DNA of 64,000 nucleotides from Micromussa lordhowensis (GCA_964020085.1 OZ026604.1:31005630-31069629), one strand, 5' to 3'. Shown: positions 40,801-53,900, counted from the stretch's first letter. Notes: generated from the sequence alone by a model not told the origin. Translations and numbers: made by a program.

Positions 40801-43800
40801 AATTTCCTTGAAGTGCCTACCTGGCAAAACATTTTGCTGCAAACCGCGCCTCTTAAAGTGCCCGTGAAGCCGAGCTATTGCAAATTTGCCATTGGGACCC
40901 GCAGCGCCCGTTTTCTGAAATTCTGCAAAGTTGGGACCAGGGGAAAGCACTGCAAAAAGAAGGCCAGAAAAACACCCTGGCGCCAATGCCATCATGTGTT
41001 AACTAACATTTCCTTAAAGTGCCAACCTAGCAGAACATTTTGCTGCAAACCGCGCCTCTTAAAGTGCCCGTGAAGCCGAGCTATGTCAAATTTGCCAAGG
41101 GGACCCCAGCGCGCGTTTTCTGAAATTCTGCAAAGTTGGGACCAGGGGAAACTACTGCAAAAAGAAAGCAAGGAAAAACACCCTGGCGCAAATGCCATCA
41201 TGTCCTAACTAGAATTTCCTTGTAGTGCCAACCTAGCAGAAAATTTTGCTGCAAACCGCGCCTCTTAAAGTGCCCGTAAAGCCGAGCTATGTCAAATTTG
41301 CCAAGGAGACCCCCAGCGTGCGTTTTCTGAAATTCTGCAAAGTTGGGACCAGGGGAAACTACTGAAAAAGAAGGCCAGAAAAAACACCCTGGCGCCAATG
41401 CCATCATGTCCTAACCAACATTTCCTTGAAGTGCCAACCTGGCAGAACATTTTGCTGCAAACCGCGCCTCTTAAAGTGCCCGTGAAGCCGAGCTATTGCA
41501 AATTTGCCATTGGGACCCGCAGCGCGCGTTTTCTAAATTGTGCAAAGTTGGGACCAGGGGAAAGTACTGCAAAAAGTAGGCCAGAAAAAACACCCTGGCG
41601 CCAATGCGATCATGTCGTAACTGCAATTTCCTTAAAGTGCTAACCTAGCAGAACATTTTGCTGCAAACCGCGCCTCTTAAAGTGCCCGTGAAGCCGAGCT
41701 ATGTCAAATTTGCCAAGGGGACCCCCAGCGCGCGTTTTCTGAAATTCTGCAGAGTTGGGACCAGGGGAAACTACTGCAAAAAGAAGACCAGAAAAAACAC
41801 CCTGGCGCCAATGCCATCATGTCCTAACTACCATTTCCCTAAAGTGCCAACCTAGCAGAACATTTTGCTGCAAACCGCGCCTCTTAAAGTGCCCTTCAAG
41901 CCGAGCTATGTCAAATTTGCAAAGGGGACCCCCAGCGCGCGTTTTCTGAAATTCTGCAAAGTTGGGACCAGGGGAAACTACTGCAAAAAGAAGGCCACAA
42001 AATACACCCTGACGCCAATGCCATCATGTCTTAACTAAAATTTCCTTGAAGTGCCAACCTAGCAAAACATTTTGCTGCAAACCGCGCCTCTTAAAATGCC
42101 CGTGAAGCCGAGCTATGTCAAATTTGCCAAGGGGACCCCCAGCGCGCGTTTTCTTAAATTCTGCAAAGTTGGGACCAGGGGAAACTACTGCAAAAAGAAG
42201 GCCAGAAGAAACACCCTGGCGCCAATGCCATCATGTCCTAACTAGAATTTCCTTCAAGACCCAACCTAGCAGAACATTTTGCTGCAAACCGCGCCTCTTA
42301 AAGTGCCCGTGAAGCCGAGCTATGTCAAATTTGCCAAGGGGACCCCCAGCGCGCGTTTTCTGAAATTCTGCAAAGTTGGGACCAGGGGAAACTACTGCAA
42401 AAAGAAGGCCAGAAAAAACACCCTGGCGCCAATGCCATCATGTCCTAACTACGATTTCCTTAAAGTGCCAACCTAGCAGAACATTTTGCTGCAAACCGCC
42501 CCTCTTAAAGTGCCCGCCAAGCCGAGCTATGTCAAATTTGCAAAGGGGACCCCCAGCGCGCGTTTTCTGAAATTCTGCAAAGTTGGGACCAGGGGAAACT
42601 ACTGCAAAAAGAAGGCCACAAAAAACACCCTGGCGCCAATTTCATCATGTCCTAACTAGGATTTCCTTAAAGTGCCAACCTAGCAGAACATTTTGCTGCA
42701 AACCGCGCCTCTTAAAGTGCCCGTGAAGCCGAGCTATGTCAAATTTGCCAAGGGGACCCCCAGCGCGCGTTTTCTGAAATTTTGCAAAGTTGGTACCAGG
42801 GGAAACTACTGCAAAAAGAAGGCCAGAAAAAACACCCTGGCGCCAATGCCATCATGTCCTAACTTCAATTTCCTTGAAGTGCCATCCTAGCAGAACATTT
42901 TGCTGCAAACCGCGCCTCTTAAAGTGCCCGTGAGGCCGAGCTATGTCAAATTTGCCAAGGGGACCTCCAGCGCGCGTTTTCTGAAATTCTGCAAAGTTGG
43001 GACCAGGGGAAAGTACTGCAAAAAGAAGGCCAAAAAAAAAATCTGGCGCCAATGCCATCATGTGTTAAATAAAATTTTCTTTAAGTGCCAACCTAGCAAA
43101 ACATTTTGCTGCAAACCGCGCCTCTTAAAGTGCCCGTGAAGCCGAGCTATGTCAAATTTGCCAAGGGGACTCCCAGCGCGCGTTTTCTGAAATTCTGCAA
43201 AGTTGGGACCAGGGGAAACTACTGCAAAAAGAAGGCCAGAAAAAAAACCCTGGCGCCAATGCCATCATGTCCTAACTAAGATTTCCTTGAAGTGCCATCC
43301 TGGCACAACATTTTGCTGCAAACCGCGCCTCTTAAAGTGCCCGTCAAGCCGAGCTATTGCAAATTTGCCATTGGGACCCGCAGCGCGCGTTTTCTGAAAT
43401 TGTGCAAAGTTGGGACCAGGGGAAAGTACTGCAAAAAGAAGGCCAGAAAAAACACCCTGGCGCCAATGCGATCATGTCCTAACTGCAATTTCCTTAAAGT
43501 GCCAACCTAGCAAAACATTTTGCTGCAAACCGCGCCTCTTAAAGTGCCCGTGAAGCCGAGCTATGTCAAATTTGCCAAGGGGACCCCCAGCGCGCGTTTT
43601 CTGAAATTCTGCAAAGTTGGGACCAGGGGAAACTACTGCAAAAAGAAGGCCAGAAAAATCACCCTGGCGCCAATGCCATCATGTCCTAACTAGAATTTCC
43701 TTGAAGTGCCTACCTGGCAAAACATTTTGCTGCAAACCGCGCCTCTTAAAGTGCCCGTGAAGCCGAGCTATTGCAAATTTGCCATTGGGACCCGCAGCGC

Positions 43801-45640
43801 CCGTTTTCTGAAATTCTGCAAAGTTGGGACCAGGGGAAAGCACTGCAAAAAGAAGGCCAGAAAAACACCCTGGCGCCAATGCCATCATGTGTTAACTAAC
43901 ATTTCCTTAAAGTGCCAACCTAGCAGAACATTTTGCTGCAAACCGCGCCTCTTAAAGTGCCCGTGAAGCCGAGCTATGTCAAATTTGCCAAGGGGACCCC
44001 AGCGCGCGTTTTCTGAAATTCTGCAAAGTTGGGACCAGGGGAAACTACTGCAAAAAGAAAGCAAGGAAAAACACCCTGGCGCAAATGCCATCATGTCCTA
44101 ACTAGAATTTCCTTGTAGTGCCAACCTAGCAGAAAATTTTGCTGCAAACCGCGCCTCTTAAAGTGCCCGTAAAGCCGAGCTATGTCAAATTTGCCAAGGA
44201 GACCCCCAGCGTGCGTTTTCTGAAATTCTGCAAAGTTGGGACCAGGGGAAACTACTGAAAAAGAAGGCCAGAAAAAACACCCTGGCGCCAATGCCATCAT
44301 GTCCTAACCAACATTTCCTTGAAGTGCCAACCTGGCAGAACATTTTGCTGCAAACCGCGCCTCTTAAAGTGCCCGTGAAGCCGAGCTATTGCAAATTTGC
44401 CATTGGGACCCGCAGCGCGCGTTTTCTAAATTGTGCAAAGTTGGGACCAGGGGAAAGTACTGCAAAAAGTAGGCCAGAAAAAACACCCTGGCGCCAATGT
44501 GATCATGTCGTAACTGCAATTTCCTTAAAGTGCTAACCTAGCAGAACATTTTGCTGCAAACCGCGCCTCTTAAAGTGCCCGTGAAGCCGAGCTATGTCAA
44601 ATTTGCCAAGGGGACCCCCAGCGCGCGTTTTCTGAAATTCTGCAGAGTTGGGACCAGGGGAAACTACTGCAAAAAGAAGACCAGAAAAAACACCCTGGCG
44701 CCAATGCCATCATGTCCTAACTACCATTTCCCTAAAGTGCCAACCTAGCAGAACATTTTGCTGCAAACCGCGCCTCTTAAAGTGCCCTTCAAGCCGAGCT
44801 ATGTCAAATTTGCAAAGGGGACCCCCAGCGCGCGTTTTCTGAAATTCTGCAAAGTTGGGACCAGGGGAAACTACTGCAAAAAGAAGGCCACAAAATACAC
44901 CCTGACGCCAATGCCATCATGTCTTAACTAAAATTTCCTTGAAGTGCCAACCTAGCAAAACATTTTGCTGCAAACCGCGCCTCTTAAAATGCCCGTGAAG
45001 CCGAGCTATGTCAAATTTGCCAAGGGGACCCCCAGCGCGCGTTTTCTTAAATTCTGCAAAGTTGGGACCAGGGGAAACTACTGCAAAAAGAAGGCCAGAA
45101 GAAACACCCTGGCGCCAATGCCATCATGTCCTAACTAGAATTTCCTTCAAGACCCAACCTAGCAGAACATTTTGCTGCAAACCGCGCCTCTTAAAGTGCC
45201 CGTGAAGCCGAGCTATGTCAAATTTGCCAAGGGGACCCCCAGCGCGCGTTTTCTGAAATTCTGCAAAGTTGGGACCAGGGGAAACTACTGCAAAAAGAAG
45301 GCCAGAAAAAACACCCTGGCGCCAATGCCATCATGTCCTAACTACGATTTCCTTAAAGTGCCAACCTAGCAGAACATTTTGCTGCAAACCGCCCCTCTTA
45401 AAGTGCCCGCCAAGCCGAGCTATGTCAAATTTGCAAAGGGGACCCCCAGCGCGCGTTTTCTGAAATTCTGCAAAGTTGGGACCAGGGGAAACTACTGCAA
45501 AAAGAAGGCCACAAAAAACACCCTGGCGCCAATTTCATCATGTCCTAACTAGGATTTCCTTAAAGTGCCAACCTAGCAGAACATTTTGCTGCAAACCGCG
45601 CCTCTTAAAGTGCCCGTGAAGCCGAGCTATGTCAAATTTG
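37870..45640 (+). repeat. Large higher-order repeat, 12-14 monomers (2,479/2,893 bp), two full copies and one partial
   Basis: Full copies lie at about 39770-42662 and 42663-45640, offset 2,893 bp and almost identical (one difference seen: ccaatgcgatc versus ccaatgtgatc near 41610/44503). A partial copy at about 37870-39130 aligns to 40349-41610 with offset 2,479 bp. The unit mixes standard monomers with a diverged monomer type carrying gctattgcaaatttgccatt and gggacccgcagcgc. That type is seen ten times, near 37984, 38397, 39015, 39429, 40463, 40876, 41492, 43356, 43769 and 44385, and nowhere else in the window. Confidence 0.9.
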
Positions 45641-47434
45641 CAAAGGGGACCCCCAGCGCGCGTTTTCTGAAATTCTGCAAAGGTGGGACCAGGGGAAACT
45701 ACTGCAAAAAGAAGGCCACAAAAAACACCCTGGCGCCAATGCCATCATGTTCTAACTACAATTTCCCTCAAGTGCCAACCTAGCAGAACATTTTGCTGCA
45801 AACCGCGCCTCTTAAAATGCCTGTGAAGCCGAGCTATGTCAAATTTGCCAAGGGGACCCCCAGCGCGCGTTTTCTGAAATTCTGCAAAGTTAAGACCAGG
45901 GGAAATTACTGCAAAAAGAACGCCACAAAAAACAACCTGGCGCCAATGCCATCATGTCCTAACTACAATTTCCTTACAGTGCCAACTTAGCAGAACATAT
46001 TGCTGCAAATCGCGCCTCTTAAAGTGCCCGTGAAGCCAAGCTAGGTCAAATTTGCAAGGGGACCCCCAGCGCGCGTTTTCTGAAATTCTGCAAAGTTAGG
46101 ACCATGGGAAACTACTGCAAAAAGAAGGCCAGAAAAAACACCCTGGCGCCAATGCCATCATGTCTTAACTAAAATTTCTTTAAAGTGCCAACCCAGCAAA
46201 ACATTTTGCTGCAAATGGCGCCTCTTAAAGTGCCCCTGAAGCCGAGCTATGTCAAATTTCCCAAGGGGACCCCCAGCGCGCGTTTTCTGAAATTCTGCAA
46301 NNNNNNNNNNNNNNNNNNNNNNNNNNNNNNNNNNNNNNNNNNNNNNNNNNNNNNNNNNNNNNNNNNNNNNNNNNNNNNNNNNNNNNNNNNNNNNNNNNNN
46401 NNNNNNNNNNNNNNNNNNNNNNNNNNNNNNNNNNNNNNNNNNNNNNNNNNNNNNNNNNNNNNNNNNNNNNNNNNNNNNNNNNNNNNNNNNNNNNNNNNNN
46501 AGTTGGGACCAGGGGAAACTACTGCAAAAAGAAGGCCAGAAAAAACACCCTGGCGCCAATGCCATCATGTCTTAACTACGATTTCCTTAAAGTGCCAACC
46601 TAGCAGAACATTTTGCTGCAAACCGCCCCTCTTAAAGTGCCCGCCAAGCCGAGCTATGTCAAATTTGCAAAGGGGACCTCCAGCGCGCGTTTTCTGAAAT
46701 TCTGCAAAGTTGGGAACAGGGGAAACTACTGCAAAAAGAAGGCCAGAAAAAACACCCTGACGCCAATGCCATCATGTCCTAACTAAAATTTTCTTAAAGT
46801 GCCAACCTAGCAAAACATTTTGCTGCAAACCGCGCCTCTTAAAATGCCCGTGAAGCCGAGCTATGTCAAATTTGCCAAGGGGACCACCAGCGCGCGTTTT
46901 CTGAAATTCTGCAAAGTTGGGACCAGGGGAAACTACTGCAAAAAGAAGGCCACAAAAAACACACTGGCGCCAATTTCATCATGTCTTAACTAGGATTTCC
47001 TTAAAGTGTCAACCTAGCAGAACATTTTGCTGCAAACCGCGCCTCTTAAAGTGCCCGTGAAGCCGAGCTATGTCAAATTTGCAAAGGGGACCCCCAGCGC
47101 GCGTTTTCTGAAATTCTGCAAAGGTGGGACCAGGGGAAACTACTGCAAAAAGAAGGCCACAAAAAACACCCTGGCGCCAATGCCATCATGTTCTAACTAC
47201 AATTTCCCTCAAGTGCCAACCTAGCAGAACATTTTGCTGCAAACCGCGCCTCTTAAAATGCCCGTGAAGCCGAGCTATGTCAAATTTGCCAAGGGGACCC
47301 CCAGCGCGCGTTTTCTGAAATTCTGCAAAGTTAAGACCAGGGGAAATTACTGCAAAAAGAACGCCACAAAAAACAACCTGGCACCAATGCCATCATGTCC
47401 TAACTACAATTTCCTTACAGTGCCAACTTAGCAG
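45586..47434 (+). repeat. Satellite duplication spanning the assembly gap (about 1,441 bp offset including Ns)
   Basis: The monomers at 45586 (gcaaaggtgggacc) and 45793 (aagttaagaccagggg, with aaattactgc) reappear at 47027 and 47234. Removing the 200 Ns gives a spacing of 1,241 bp. This is six monomers minus one base, and the one-base loss is visible at tttgcaaggggacc near 46050. Confidence 0.75.
46301..46500. other. Assembly gap, 200 Ns
   Basis: Exactly 200 Ns, a common scaffolder placeholder length. The left flank ends gaaattctgcaa and the right flank begins agttgggaccaggggaaac. Joined directly, they restore the satellite consensus without a missing or extra base, so the true gap is either zero or a whole number of monomers. 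Confidence 0.98.
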
Positions 47435-50400
47435 AACATTTTGCTGCAAACCGCCCCTCTTAAAGTGCCCGCCAAGCCGAGCTATGTCAAATTTGCAAAG
47501 GGGACCCCCAGCGCGCGTTTTCTGAAATTCTGCAAAGTTGGGACCAGGGGAAACTACTGCAAAAAGAAGGCCAGAAAAAACACCCTGACGCCAATGCCAT
47601 CATGTCTTAACTAAAATTTCCTTGAAGTGCCAACCTAGCAAAACATTTTGCTGCAAACCGCGCCTCTTAAAATGCCCGTGAAGCCGAGCTATGTCAAATT
47701 TGCCAAGGGGACCCCCAGCGCGCGTTTTCTTAAATTCTGCAAAGTTGGGACCAGGGGAAACTACTGCAAAAAGAAGGCAAGAAGAAACAACCTGACGCCA
47801 ATGCCATCATGTCCTAACTAAGATTTCCTTAAAGTGCCAACCTAGCAGAACATTTTGCTTGAAATCGCGCCTCTTAAAGTGACCGTGAAGCCGAGCTATG
47901 TCAAATTTGCCAAGGGGACCCCCAGCGCGCGTTTTCTGAAATTCTGCAACGTTGGGACCAGGGGAAACTACTGCAAAAAGAAGGCCAAAAAAAACACCCT
48001 GGCGCCAATGCCATCATGTCCTAACTACAATTTCCTTAAAGTGCCAACCTAGCAGAACATTTTGCTTTAAACCGCGCCTCTTAAACTGCCCGTCAAGCCA
48101 AGCTATGTCAAATTTGCAAAGGGGACCCCCAGCGCGCGTTTTCTGAAATTCTGCAAAGTTGGGACCAGGGGAAACTACTGCAAAAAGAAAGCCAGAAAAA
48201 ACACCCTGGCGCCAATGCCATCATGTCCTAACTAAAATTTCCTTAAAATGCCAACCCAGCAGAACATTTTGCTGCAAATGGCGCCTCTTAAAATGCCCGT
48301 GAAGCCAAGCTATGTCAAATTTGCCAAGGGGACCCCCAGCGCGCGTTTTCTGAAATTCTGCAAAGTTGGGACCAGGGGAAACTACTGCAAAAAGAAGGCC
48401 AGAAAAAACACCCTGACGCCAATGCCATCATGTCCTAACTAGAATTTCCTTGAAGTGCCGACCTAGCAGAACATTTTGCTGCAAACCGCCCCTCTTAAAA
48501 TGCCCGTCAAGCCGAGCTATGTCAAATTTGCCAAGGGGACCCCCAGCGCGCGTTTTCTGAAATTCTGCAAAGTTAGGACCATGGGAAACTACTGCAAAAA
48601 GAAGGCCAGAAAAAACACCCTGGCGCCAATGCCATCATGTCCTAACTAAAATTTCTTTAAAGTGCCAACCCAGCAGAACATTTTGCTGCAAATAGCGCTT
48701 CTTAAAGTGCCCGTGAAGCCGAGCTATGTCAAATTTGCCAAGGGGACCCCTAGCGCGCGTTTTCTGAAATTCTGCAAAGTTGGGACCAGGGGAAACTACT
48801 GCAAAAAGAAGACCAGAAAAAACACCCTGGCGCCAATGCCATCATCTCCTAACTACAATCTCCTTAAAGTGCCAACCTAGCGGAACATTTTGCTGCAAAC
48901 CGTCCCTCTTAAAGTGCCCGTCAAGCCGAGCTATGTCAAATTTTCAAAGGGGACCCCCAGCGCGCGTTTTCTGAAATTCTGCAAAGTTGGGACCAGGGGA
49001 AACTACTGCAAAAAGAAGGCCAGAAAAAACACCCTGACGCCAATGCCATCATGTCCTAACTAAAATTTCCTTGAAGTGCCAACCTAGCAAAACATTTTGC
49101 TGCAAACCGCGCCTCTTAAAATGCCCGTGAAGCCGAGCTATGTCAAATTTGCCAAGGGGACCCCCAGCGCGCGTTTTCTGAAATTCTGCAAAGTTGGGAC
49201 CTGGGGAAACTACTGCAAAAAGAAGGCCAGAAAAAACACCCTGGCGCCAATGCCATCATGTCCTAACTAGAATTTCCTTCAAGTGCCAACCTAGCAGAAC
49301 ATTTTGATGCAAACCGCGCCTCTTAAAGTGCCCGTGAAGCTGAGCTATGTCAAATTTGCCAAGGGGACCCCTAGCGCGCGTTTTCTGAAATTCTGCAAAG
49401 TTGGGAACAGGGGAAACTACTGCAAAAAGAAGGCCACAAAAAACACCCTGGCGCCAATTACATCATGTCGTAACTAGGATTTCCTTCAAGTGCCATCCTA
49501 GCAGAACATTTTGCTGCAAACCGCGCCTCTTAAAGTGCCCGTGAAGCCGAGCTATGTCAAATTTGCAAAGGGGACCCCCAACGCGCGTTTTCTGAAATTC
49601 TGCAAAGTTGGGACCAGGGAAACTACTGCAAAACGAAGGCCAGAAAAAACACCCTGGCGCCAATGGCATCATGTTCTAACTAACATGTCCTTAAAGTGCC
49701 AACCTAGCAGAACATTTTGCTGCAAACCGCGCCTCTTAAAATGCCCGTGAAGCCGAGCTATGTTAAATTTGCCAAGGGGACCCGCATCGCGCGTTTGCTG
49801 AAATTCTGCAAAGTTGGGACCATGGGAAACTACTGCAACAAGAAGGCCAGAAAAAACACCCTGGCGCCAATGCCATCATGTCCTAACTAAAATTTCTTTA
49901 AAGTGCCAACCCAGCAGAAAATTTTGCTGCAAATGGCGCCTCTTAAACTGCCCGTGAAGCCGAGCTATGTCAAATTTTCCAAGGGGACCCCCAGCGCGCG
50001 TTTTCTGAAATTCTGCAAAGTTGGGACCAGGGGAAACTACTGCAAAAAGAAGGCCACAAAAAACACCCTGGCGCCAATCCGATCATGTCCTAACTAAAAT
50101 TTCCTGGAAGTGCAAATCTAGCAGAACATTTTGCTGCAAACCGCGCCTCTTAAAATGCCCGTAAAGCCAAGCTATGTCAAATTTGCCAAGGGGGCCCCCA
50201 GCGCGCGTTTTCTGAAATTCTGCAAAGTTGGGACCAGGGGAAACTACTGCAAAAAGAAGGCCAGAAAAAACACCCTGGCGCCAATGCCATCATGTCCTAA
50301 CTAGGATTTCTTTAAAGTGTTAACCTAGCAGAACAGTTTGCTGCAAACTGCGCCTCTTAAAGTGCTTGTGAAGCCGAGCTATGTCAAATTTGCCAAGGGG

Positions 50401-50930
50401 ACCCCCAGCGCGCGTTTTCTGAAATTCTGCAAAGTTGGGACCAGGGGAAACTATTGCAAAAAGAAGGCCAGAAAAAACACCCTGGCGCCAATGCCATCAT
50501 GTTCTAACTACAATTTCCTTAAAGTGCCAACCTAGCAGCACATTTTGCTGCAAACCGCGCCTCTTAAAGTGCCCGTGAGGCCGAGCTATGTCAAATTTGC
50601 CAAGGGGACCCCCAGCGCGCGTTTTCTGAAATTCTGCAACGTTGGGACCAGGGGAAACTACTGCAAAAAGAAGGCCAGGAAAAAACACCCTGGCGCCAAT
50701 GCCATCATGTCCTAACTAGAATTTCCTTGAAGTGCCATACTAGCAAAACATTTTGCTGCAAACCGCGCCTCTTAAAGTGCCCGTGAAGCCGAGCTATGTC
50801 AAATTTGCCAAGGGGACCCCCAGCGCGCGTTTTCTGAAATTCTGCAACGTTGGGACCAGGGGAAACTACTGCAAAAAAAAGGCCAGAAAAAACACCCTGG
50901 CGCCAATGCCATCATGTCCTAACTAGAATT

Positions 50931-53900
50931 TCCCTGGGGCGGAGTACAACTCCCTGGGGCGGAGTACAAGTCCCTGGGGCGGAGTACAAGTCCCTGGGGC
51001 GGAGTACAAGTCCCTGGGGCGGAGTACAAGTCCCTGGGGCGGAGTACAAGTCCCTGGGGCGGAGTGCAAGTCCCTGGGGCGGAGTGCAGGTCCTTGGGGC
51101 GGAGTACAAGTCCCTGGAACGGAGATCAAGTCCCTGGGGCGAAGTACAAGTCCCTGGGGCGGAGTACAAGTGCCTGGGGCGGAGTACAAGTCCCTGGGGC
51201 GGAGTACAAGTCCCTGGGGTGGAGTACAAGTCCCTGGGGCGGCGTACAAGCCGCTCGGGCGGAGTACAAGTCCCTGGGGCGGAGTACAAGTCCCTGGGGC
51301 GAAGTACGAGTCCCTGGGGCGGAGTACAAGTCCCTGGGGCGGAGTACAAGTCCCGGGGGCGGAGTACAAGTCCCTAGGGTGGAGTACCAGTTCTTGGGGC
51401 GGAGTACAAGTCCCTGGGGCGGAGTACAAGTCCCTGGGGCGGAGTACAAGTCCCGGGGGCAGAGTACAATCCCGGGGGCGGAGTACAAGTCCCGGAGGCG
51501 GAGTACAGGTCCCGGGGGCGGAGTACAAGTCCCTGGGGCGGAGTACAAGTCCCTGGGGCGGAGTGCAAACCCTGGGGGCGGAGTACAAGTCCCTGGGGCG
51601 GAGTACAAGTCCCTGGGGCGGAGTACAAGTCCCGGGGGCGGAGTACAAGTTCCTGGGGCGGAGGACAAGTCCCTGCGGCGGAATACAAGTCCCTGGGGCG
51701 GAGTACAAGTCCCTGGGGCAAAGTACAAGTCCCTGGGGCGGAGTACAAGTCCCTGGGGCGGAGTACAAGTCCCTGGGGCGGAGTACAAGTCACTGGGGCG
51801 GAGTACAAGTCCCTGGGGCGGAGTACAAGTCCCTGGGGCGGAGTACAAGTCCCTGGGGCGGAGTACAAGTCCCTGGGGCGGAGTACAAGTCCTTGGGGCG
51901 GAGTACAAGTCCCTGGAACGGAGATCAAGTCCCTGGGGCGAAGTACAAGTCCCTGGGGCGGAGTACAAGTCCCTGGGGCGGAGTACAAGTCCCTGGGGCG
52001 GAGTACAAGTCCCTGGGGTGGAGTACAGGTCCCTGGGGCGGAGTACAAGTCCCTGGGGCGGAGTACAAGTCCCTGGGGCGGAGTACAAGTCCCTGGGGCG
52101 GAGTACAAGTCCCTGGGGCGGAGTACAAGTTCCTGGGGCGGAGTACAAGTCCCTGGGGCGGAGTACAAGTCCCTGGGGCGGAGTACAAGTCCCTGGGGCG
52201 GAGTACAAGTCCCTGCGGCGGAGTACAAGTCCCTGGGGCGGAGTACAAGTCCCTGGGGCGGAGTACAAGTCCCTGGGGCGGAGTACAAGTCCCTGGGGCG
52301 GAGTACAAGTCCCTGGGGCGGAGTACAAGTCCCTGCGGCGGAGTACAAGTCCCTGGGGCGGAGTACAAGTCCCTGGGGCGGAGTACAAGTCCCTGGGGCG
52401 GAGTATAAGTCCCTGGGGCGGAGTAAAAGTCCCTGGGGCGGAGTACAAGTCCTTGGGGCGCAGTACAAGTCCCTGGGGCGGAGTACAAGTCCCTGGGGCG
52501 GAGTACAAGTCCCTGGGGTGGAGTACAAGTCCCAGGGGCGGAGTACAAGTCCCTGGGGCGGAGTACAAGTCCCTGGGGCGGAGTACAAGTCCCTGGGGCA
52601 GAGTACAAGTCATTGGGGCGGAGTACAAGTCCCTGGGGCGGAGTACAAGTCCCTGGGGCGGAGTACAAGTCCCTGGGGCGGAGTACAAGTCCCTGGGGCG
52701 GAGTACAAGTCCCTGGGGCGGAGTACAAGTCCCTGGGGCGGAGTACAAGTCCCTGGGACGGAGTACAAGTCCCTGGGGCGGAGTACAACTCCCTGGGGCG
52801 GAGTACAAGTCCCTGGGGCGGAGTACAAGTCCCTGGGACGGAGTACAATTCCCTGGGGCGGAGTACAAGTCCCTGGGGCGGAGTACAAGTCCCTGGGGCG
52901 GAGTACAAGTCCCTGGGGCGGAGTACAAGTCCCTGGGCCGGAGTACAAGTCCCTGGGGCGGAGTACAAGTCCCTGGGGCGGAGTGCAAGTCCCTGGGCCG
53001 GAGTACAAGTCTTTGGGGCGGAGTACAAGTTCCTGGGGCGGAGTACAAGTCCCTGGGGCGGAGTACAAGTCCCTGGGGGCGGAGTACAAGTCCCTGGGTC
53101 GGAGTACAAGTCCCTGGGGCGGAGTACAAGTCCCTGGGGCGGAGTACAAGTCCCTGGGGCGGAGTACAAGTCCCTGGGGCGGAGTACAAGTCCCTGGGGC
53201 GGAGTACAAGTCCCTGGGGTGGAGTACAAGTCCATGGGGCGGAGTACAAGTCCCTGGGGCGGAGTACAAGTCCCTGGGGTGGAGTACAAGTTCCAGGGGC
53301 GGAGTACAAGTCCCTGGGGCGGAGAACGAGTCCCTGGGGCGGAGTACAAGTCCCTGGGGCGGAGTACAAGTCCCTGGGGCGGAGTACAATTCCCTGGGGC
53401 GGAGTACAAGTCCCTGGGGCGGAGTACAAGTCCCTGGGGCGGAGTACAAGTCCCTGGGGCGGAGTACAAGTCCCTGGGGCGGAGTACAAGTCCCTGGGGC
53501 GGAGTACAAGTCCCTGGGGCGGAGTACAACTCCCTGGGGCGGAGTACAATTCCCTTGGGCGGAGTACAAGACCCTGGGGCGGAGTACAAGTCCCTGGGGC
53601 GGAGTACAAGTCCCTGGGGCGGAGTACAAGTCCGTGGGCCGGAGTACAAGTCCCTGGGGCGGAGTACAAGTCCCTGGGGCGGAGTACAAGTCCCTGGGCC
53701 GGAGTACAAGTCTTTGGGGCGGAGTACCAGTCCCTGGGGCGGAGTACAAGTCCCTGGGGCGGAGTACAAGTCCCTGGGGCGGAGTACAAGTCCCTGGGGC
53801 GGAGTACAAGTCCCTGGGGCGGAGTACAAGTCCCTTGGGCGGAGTACAAGTCCCTGGGGCGGAGTACAAGTCCCTGGGGCGGAGTACAAGTCCCTGGGGC

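Larger units (their letters stand above)
28438..50932 (+). repeat. 207-bp satellite array, right block (about 108 monomers)
   Basis: Continuation of the same head-to-tail satellite in the same orientation and register after the transposon. Most units carry the ccaggggaaac form. The block contains several higher-order repeats annotated separately and one run of Ns. It ends inside a monomer after taactagaatttcc, where the 20-bp minisatellite begins. The shared tcc at the junction is compatible with a microhomology join. Segments here are paralogous to ones left of the transposon: the four-base insertion in gaattaattttcttgaggtg occurs at 24671 and 32109 with matching neighbours. Confidence 0.96.

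Noticed and set aside
46158..46697. ORFs of 136 and 170 codons across the Ns
   Set aside because: They are open only because Ns contain no stops; the flanks are satellite.
1..50932. CENP-B box in the 207-bp monomer
   Set aside because: The nearest match, gcccgtgaagccgagct, lacks the required core bases on either strand, so centromere identity is not supported by it.
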